Under the pieces are notes generated by a model, which was not told the DNA's origin, did no database searches, and was given only the letters and a program-made list of their open reading frames with translations. DNA of 64,000 bases. Origin: Neisseria weixii (GTDB lineage Bacteria; Pseudomonadota; Gammaproteobacteria; Burkholderiales; Neisseriaceae). Shown piece after piece: positions 59,961 to 64,000 of this stretch. The stretch lies in contig NZ_CP023429.1 of assembly GCF_002327085.1 (NCBI RefSeq), positions 1,550,001 through 1,614,000 of the forward strand, given 5' to 3'. A program made the translations under genes and the position numbers. Within the stretch, counting starts at the first letter, position 1. Each line of letters opens with the position of its first letter.

Positions 59961-60408
59961 GGTGATTGTCGATGATTTTCAAATTCAGATTTAATTATAA
60001 AACAAATGCCAGCTTGGAAGTGATTATGGGATCAGATCATGTATTTTCAAACCATTTTTATTTATTCTAACTTGAATTTATGCAGCATTTCAGCCCAATG
60101 TCCTTTCTTAGCGTGAGCCGCCGAAGATTCAATACACGGTTTTCAACCCTGCATTCGCCTGCGCCGCCGTATTTCAGACGGCACTCTGGCAAAGCCTGCA
60201 CCAGCGCCTTGCTAAACGCCGAATTGTGGATAAGTGCCACATTTTCATGTTTCGAGTTTCAACAAGCCTTGCACACGGCCATAACGCAATATAACCCATA
60301 AGTACCCGTGGCATAAACCAACAGCGTCAGGAAAAGGCAAACAAGCAAATCAGGATTTTCATATTGATAAATCAACAAAATTTGCTTACAGTTTAATTAT
60401 ATGACGAA

Positions 60409-60447
60409 AGGCCGTCTGAAACCGATTATCCCTGTTTCAGACGGCCT
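60409..60447 (-). terminator. Inverted DUS pair downstream of clpA
   Basis: AGGCCGTCTGAAAC and GTTTCAGACGGCCT around an 11-base loop lie 20 bases past the clpA stop on the minus strand. Confidence 0.7.
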
Positions 60448-60466
60448 GAGTGCTACCCAACCACGA

Positions 60467-62764
60467 TCAGCAATCTTTTTTAGACAGTCTCTTGCGCTTT
60501 TTCCTAACAGTGCTTTTTTTAAACTTAAGCACCACTTCGCCTTTCTCGCGGCTCCAGTCGATTTTGACGTAGCCGCCATCGGCCAGCTTGCCGAATAGCA
60601 GTTCATCGGCCAGGGCTTTGCGGATTTTGTCCTGAATCAGGCGGTGCATTGGGCGCGCGCCCATTTGCGGGTCAAACCCTTTTTCGGCCAAGTATTGACG
60701 CAATGCCGGTGTGAATTCCGCTTCGACTTTTTTATCAAGCAGCTGATGCTCCAATTGCAGCATGAATTTGTCCACCACTTTGATAATAATCGGCTCGGAC
60801 AACGGCGCAAACGGGATAATCGCATCCAAACGGTTGCGGAATTCAGGCGTAAACACTTTGTTGATGGCCTGCATTTCGTCACCGCGCTCGCGCTTGCCGG
60901 TAAAGCCGAAAGTCGGCCGGCTCAGGCTTTCGGCACCGGCATTGGTGGTCATAATCAGAATGACGTTGCGGAAATCGGCACTTTTGCCGTTGTTGTCGGT
61001 TAAGCGACCGGCATCCATCACTTGCAGCAACACGTTGAAAATATCAGGATGCGCTTTTTCGATTTCGTCCAACAACAACACGCAATGCGGCTGTTTGTTC
61101 ACCACCTCTGTCAGCAAACCGCCTTGATCGAAACCGACATAGCCCGGTGGCGCACCGATTAAGCGTGATACGGCATGGCGCTCCATGTATTCCGACATAT
61201 CAAAGCGTTGCAGCGGCACACCCAGTGAGAATGCCAATTGGCGGGCGACTTCGGTTTTACCCACGCCGGTCGGCCCTGAAAACAGGAAGCTGCCGATCGG
61301 TTTATCGGGCAAGCCCAAACCGGAGCGCGACATTTTCACGGCAGCAACCAAAGCTTCAATGGCATCGTCTTGGCCATAAACCATATTTTTCAAATCACGC
61401 GCCAAGAATTGCAGCACTTGCTTGTCGTCGTGCGACACGGTTTTTTCCGGAATGCGGGCAACTTTGGCAATCACCGATTCGATTTGCGCCTTGCCGATCA
61501 CTTTTTTCTGCTTGGATTTGGGCTGAACGCGTTGAGCCGCACCGGCTTCGTCCATTACATCAATGGCTTTGTCGGGCAAGAAACGTTCAGTAATATAGCG
61601 TGCGGAAAGCTCGGCTGCGGCTTCCAATGCGCCTTGGGTGTAGCGCACTTGATGGAAGCTTTCAAACATCGGTTTCAAGCCGCGCAGGATTTGCACGGTT
61701 TCGTCCACAGTCGGTTCGACAATGTCGATTTTTTGGAAACGGCGGCTCAAGGCATGGTCTTTGTCAAAAATGGTGCGGTATTCATCGTAAGTGGTCGCGC
61801 CGATGCAGCGCAATAAACCTTTGGCCAATGCAGGTTTGAGCAGGTTGGATGCGTCCATCGTGCCACCGCTGGTGCTGCCCGCGCCAATGATGGTGTGGAT
61901 TTCATCGATAAACAAAATGGCGTGTCCGACTTTTTCCAATTGCTTCAACACGGCTTTTACCCGCGCTTCAAAGTCGCCGCGGTATTTGGTACCTGCCAAC
62001 AATGCGCCCATATCCAGCGAATACACCACGGCATTTTGCAGTGTTTCCGGCACGCCACCATTGACAATCTGATGCGCCAACCCTTCTGCCAGCGCAGTTT
62101 TACCCACTCCAGCCTCGCCCACCAGCAAAGGATTATTTTTGCGGCGGCGGCACAAAATCTGCACCAAACGCTCCATTTCGTGTTTGCGGCCGATAAGCGG
62201 ATCGATGCGGCCTGCGTTGACTTCGTCATTTAAATTGACGCAGTATTTGGCCAACGGATTACCTTTTTCTTCTCCCTGTCCGCCTGCTTCGGCATCTTGG
62301 CCGCCTGAAGATTCCTGCGCAGCGGCATTCAAACCGCCATGCGCAATGCTGCGCAAGATTTCAAAGCGGGTGACGGATTGCAGCTTCAGGAAATACACGG
62401 CATGGCTGTCGCTCTCGCTCATAAGCGCCACCAGCAAATCCAGCGGCGAGACTTCGCTTTTGCCTGCCGACTGGGTATGCACCATGGCGCGTTGAATCAC
62501 GCGTTGAAAGCCTAATGTCGGCTGCGTTTCAGTATTGTCCAACAAATGCTCAGGAATCTGCGGCGTGTTTTCAGTCACGCTGTCGGTAAGCTGGTCGGAT
62601 AATAATTTCAAATCGACACCACATTCGGTAAGCGTGTTTCTGACGGCTTCGTTTTCATCAATCAACACCAGCAACAAATGCTCTAAGCTGATGAATTCAT
62701 AGCGTTCACCGCGTGCTTCGGTATAAAGTACTTGTAAAATACGTTCTAATTCTGGTGACAGCAT
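60467..62764 (-). CDS. clpA: ATP-dependent Clp protease ATP-binding subunit ClpA
   Basis: A 765-residue AAA+ unfoldase that feeds substrates to ClpP. The N-domain (about residues 1-145) is the ClpS-binding repeat, starting MLSPELERILQVLYTEARGE. AAA-1 has Walker A LVGEAGVGKTALAEGLAHQI near 215 and Walker B ILFIDEIHTIIGAG near 281. AAA-2 has SGPTGVGKTEVARQLAFSLG near 495 and LLLDEIEKAHPDIFNVLLQV near 560. The C-terminus is unusually rich in Lys/Arg (STVRKKRKRLSKKDC). clpS lies directly upstream, 3 bases away, in the usual order. Intact. Confidence 0.96.
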   Translation of the reverse strand: MLSPELERILQVLYTEARGERYEFISLEHLLLVLIDENEAVRNTLTECGVDLKLLSDQLTDSVTENTPQIPEHLLDNTETQPTLGFQRVIQRAMVHTQSAGKSEVSPLDLLVALMSESDSHAVYFLKLQSVTRFEILRSIAHGGLNAAAQESSGGQDAEAGGQGEEKGNPLAKYCVNLNDEVNAGRIDPLIGRKHEMERLVQILCRRRKNNPLLVGEAGVGKTALAEGLAHQIVNGGVPETLQNAVVYSLDMGALLAGTKYRGDFEARVKAVLKQLEKVGHAILFIDEIHTIIGAGSTSGGTMDASNLLKPALAKGLLRCIGATTYDEYRTIFDKDHALSRRFQKIDIVEPTVDETVQILRGLKPMFESFHQVRYTQGALEAAAELSARYITERFLPDKAIDVMDEAGAAQRVQPKSKQKKVIGKAQIESVIAKVARIPEKTVSHDDKQVLQFLARDLKNMVYGQDDAIEALVAAVKMSRSGLGLPDKPIGSFLFSGPTGVGKTEVARQLAFSLGVPLQRFDMSEYMERHAVSRLIGAPPGYVGFDQGGLLTEVVNKQPHCVLLLDEIEKAHPDIFNVLLQVMDAGRLTDNNGKSADFRNVILIMTTNAGAESLSRPTFGFTGKRERGDEMQAINKVFTPEFRNRLDAIIPFAPLSEPIIIKVVDKFMLQLEHQLLDKKVEAEFTPALRQYLAEKGFDPQMGARPMHRLIQDKIRKALADELLFGKLADGGYVKIDWSREKGEVVLKFKKSTVRKKRKRLSKKDC

Positions 62765-62767
62765 GGA

Positions 62768-63079
62768 TTAAATCTCCTCAACGATACATTGCAGCGGATG
62801 GCCTTCTGCCTTAGCCCGCTGCATGACTTGCTGCTGTTTGGTTTGGGCAATGTCGCGTGTGTACGTGCCACACAAGCCCTTGCCCTCATGATGAACCAGC
62901 AGCATCACCGCGACGGCTTGTTCTTCGCCCAGCATGAAAATTTCTGTTAACACCGCCACCACAAAATCCATGGTCGTGTAATCATCATTTAACAGGAAAA
63001 CGCCGTAACGTTTCGGCGGCAGGGTTTGGCGGTCACTTATCAATGTTTCCGATTCGTAGTGGCTGCGGCTATTGCTCAT
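62768..63079 (-). CDS. clpS: Clp protease adaptor ClpS
   Basis: A 103-residue adaptor that delivers N-end-rule substrates to ClpAP. The motif is RYGVFLLNDDYTTMDFVVAV near residue 24 (Asn-Asp pocket), MLGEEQAVAVMLLVHHEGKG near 49 (His-66-type residue in the N-degron pocket), then GTYTRDIAQTKQQQVMQRAK. The acidic-to-flexible N-terminus before residue 22 would reach ClpA. It is immediately upstream of clpA (stop to start 3 bases), so they are co-expressed. The 305-base region to cspA is described with the cspA promoter. Confidence 0.95.
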   Translation of the reverse strand: MSNSRSHYESETLISDRQTLPPKRYGVFLLNDDYTTMDFVVAVLTEIFMLGEEQAVAVMLLVHHEGKGLCGTYTRDIAQTKQQQVMQRAKAEGHPLQCIVEEI

Positions 63080-63228
63080 ATATATATGGCTCCAAAACCG
63101 TTTTTAAACTGGGCTTAGCACAACATCACGACACATGCGTAAATATATGCTTAACCAATAAAAAACGGAGCGTTTCTGTTGTATTTTGTACTATTTTAAT
63201 AAATTTTTTACTTTTTCCCAAACATTAC

Positions 63229-63257
63229 TTGACTACACACATTAACGAATGTAAAAA
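63229..63257 (+). promoter_or_regulatory. Candidate cspA promoter with long leader
   Basis: TTGACT (63229-63234), a 17-base spacer and TAAAAA (63252-63257) precede cspA by about 125 bases. This would give a long 5' leader, as is usual for cold-shock genes. The -10 match is weak. The rest of 63080-63384 is AT-rich and holds no gene. Confidence 0.4.
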
Positions 63258-63384
63258 GGCAGTTAAGCAGAGTCGGCACTCGAAGAAGCATAATTGTTTT
63301 TAGGGAGAAACTTGAAACTTTTAGGTTTAACGTATTGCCTTATTTGCTGTTTTTGTTAAATTTTTTAAGTATAGGAAGTTCTCA

Positions 63385-63588
63385 ATGGCAACCGGTATCG
63401 TAAAATGGTTCAACGACGCTAAAGGTTTTGGTTTCATCACTCCGGATGAAGGCGGAGAAGATTTGTTCGCTCACTTCTCTGCGATCAATATGGACGGTTT
63501 CAAAACCCTGAAAGAAGGCCAACGCGTGTCTTTCGAAGTAACCACCGGCCCTAAAGGCAAACAAGCCGCTAACATTCAAGCTGCTTAA
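63385..63588 (+). CDS. cspA: Cold-shock protein
   Basis: A 67-residue single cold-shock domain that binds single-stranded RNA/DNA and melts RNA structure. RNP1 is KGFGFITP near residue 13 and RNP2 is DLFAHFSAI near 26, preceded by [10 protein letters not shown]. The C-terminus [16 protein letters not shown] is typical. AGGAAGTTCTCA precedes the ATG. It is divergent from clpS and has a strong GC hairpin with T tract downstream. A single gene with its own promoter candidate; cold or stationary-phase control is likely from family knowledge. Confidence 0.97.
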   Translation: MATGIVKWFNDAKGFGFITPDEGGEDLFAHFSAINMDGFKTLKEGQRVSFEVTTGPKGKQAANIQAA

Positions 63589-63615
63589 TGAGTGCGCGGC
63601 CTAAGCCGTAATGTG

Positions 63616-63640
63616 ATGGCGGGATCTCCCGCCATTTTTT
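63616..63640 (+). terminator. Rho-independent terminator of cspA
   Basis: ATGGCGGGA-TC-TCCCGCCAT followed by TTTTTT lies 27 bases after the cspA stop. Confidence 0.9.
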
Positions 63641-63654
63641 ATTGTGGGTACGAC

Positions 63655-63914
63655 ATGGGCAATTATCAACGTGCATTAAATCAACTCGATGAGTTAATTA
63701 CATATTTTGCAATCAAAGTAACATTTTCTGCACTGCCGCCGAAGCAGAAGCCCGCCTTTTAATAATCAAACTGGCCGATTTAAAAATCGACTTAACCCCT
63801 ATCACGGCAAAGACATCGCCGATATCAACCTTTTTACCAACGCCATATCCTATTATGAAACATTCTATTCCTGCCGGTATTTACCGCCACTACAAAGGCA
63901 ATCTTTACGAAGTG
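63655..63914 (+). pseudogene. Small unknown gene, apparently frameshifted
   Basis: From ATG 63655 the frame reads MGNYQRALNQLDELITYF and ends after 35 codons. In other frames the same stretch continues as CTAAEAEARLLIIKLADLKI and then NPYHGKDIADINLFTNAISY YE, each protein-like and in register by one- or two-base shifts. I read these as one small broken gene. Its last part overlaps the start of the next CDS. Family not recognised. Confidence 0.4.
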
Positions 63915-64000
63915 TCCGGCCTTGCCCGCCATAGCGAAACCGAAGAAGAATTGGTCGTTTACCGCGCTTTATACGGAGAATTCGGTTTGTGGGTACGGCC
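63855..64000 (+). CDS. DUF1653-type protein (3' end missing)
   Basis: A frame cut by the right edge: MKHSIPAGIYRHYKGNLYEV then SGLARHSETEEELVVYRALY and EFGLWVRP. This is the characteristic opening of DUF1653 proteins (G.Y.HYKG..Y.V..... HSET.E..VVY), small single-domain proteins of unknown function. It has no good ribosome site in its first bases and may be translated after the preceding broken small gene. Confidence 0.75.
   Translation, partial: MKHSIPAGIYRHYKGNLYEVSGLARHSETEEELVVYRALYGEFGLWVR

Noticed and set aside
60080..60301. 73-codon plus-strand frame between the DUF4189-like gene and clpA
   Set aside because: Biased composition, no ribosome site and a DUS fragment in frame; treated as non-coding.

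Overview
The window is chromosomal DNA of a Neisseria-like betaproteobacterium. The main evidence is the many copies of the neisserial DNA uptake sequence core GCCGTCTGAA, usually preceded by AG (the AG-DUS dialect, not the AT-DUS of meningococcus and gonococcus). They often sit as inverted pairs that double as terminators. An NspA-type surface protein, dRS3-type repeats and the ptsN-hprK-rapZ cluster also fit. I infer a commensal Neisseria; the species cannot be fixed from this sequence alone.

Layout: 0-4.6 kb holds an amino-acid ABC transporter (ATPase cut by the window edge), a LemA-like protein and panC/panB. At 4.7-4.9 kb are two identical tRNA-Thr(TGT) genes with a good promoter. At 5-9.3 kb are an aminopropyltransferase-like protein, a hydrolase, a frameshifted GlxA/AraC regulator divergent from a secreted metallo-hydrolase, and small repeat elements. 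At 9.4-20.6 kb are pnp, purC, an RTX protein with an EPKP repeat, a lemA/TPM operon, rfbD, pyrG and nspA. At 20.7-29.8 kb are cysI, scpB, a decayed restriction-like gene, ylqF, rapZ, hprK, ptsN and ubiA.

At 30.0-33.7 kb is the most interesting locus: a frameshifted effector-like gene with a long Gly/Ala-rich membrane segment, followed by three tandem 4-TM paralogues that look like immunity proteins. A duplicated copy of the effector gene's 3' end lies beyond them, and a REP2/CREN-like structured repeat lies in front. Then come trpB/UDG/trpF, mnmC, a cold-shock/excalibur gene, argS and assorted transporters and hydrolases (33.8-47.1 kb). A DUS-poor accessory block of oxidoreductases, hydrolases, NTF2-fold proteins and LysR/MarR regulators follows (47.3-54.6 kb), then nitroreductases, a pirin, a thioesterase, clpA/clpS and cspA (54.9-64 kb).

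About a dozen genes, including the core genes hprK and mnmC, are broken by single-base shifts, mostly one-base losses in short homopolymers. Either many are indel errors of the assembly or the strain carries an unusual load of frameshifts; the reading frames were reconstructed by hand and are flagged in each entry.
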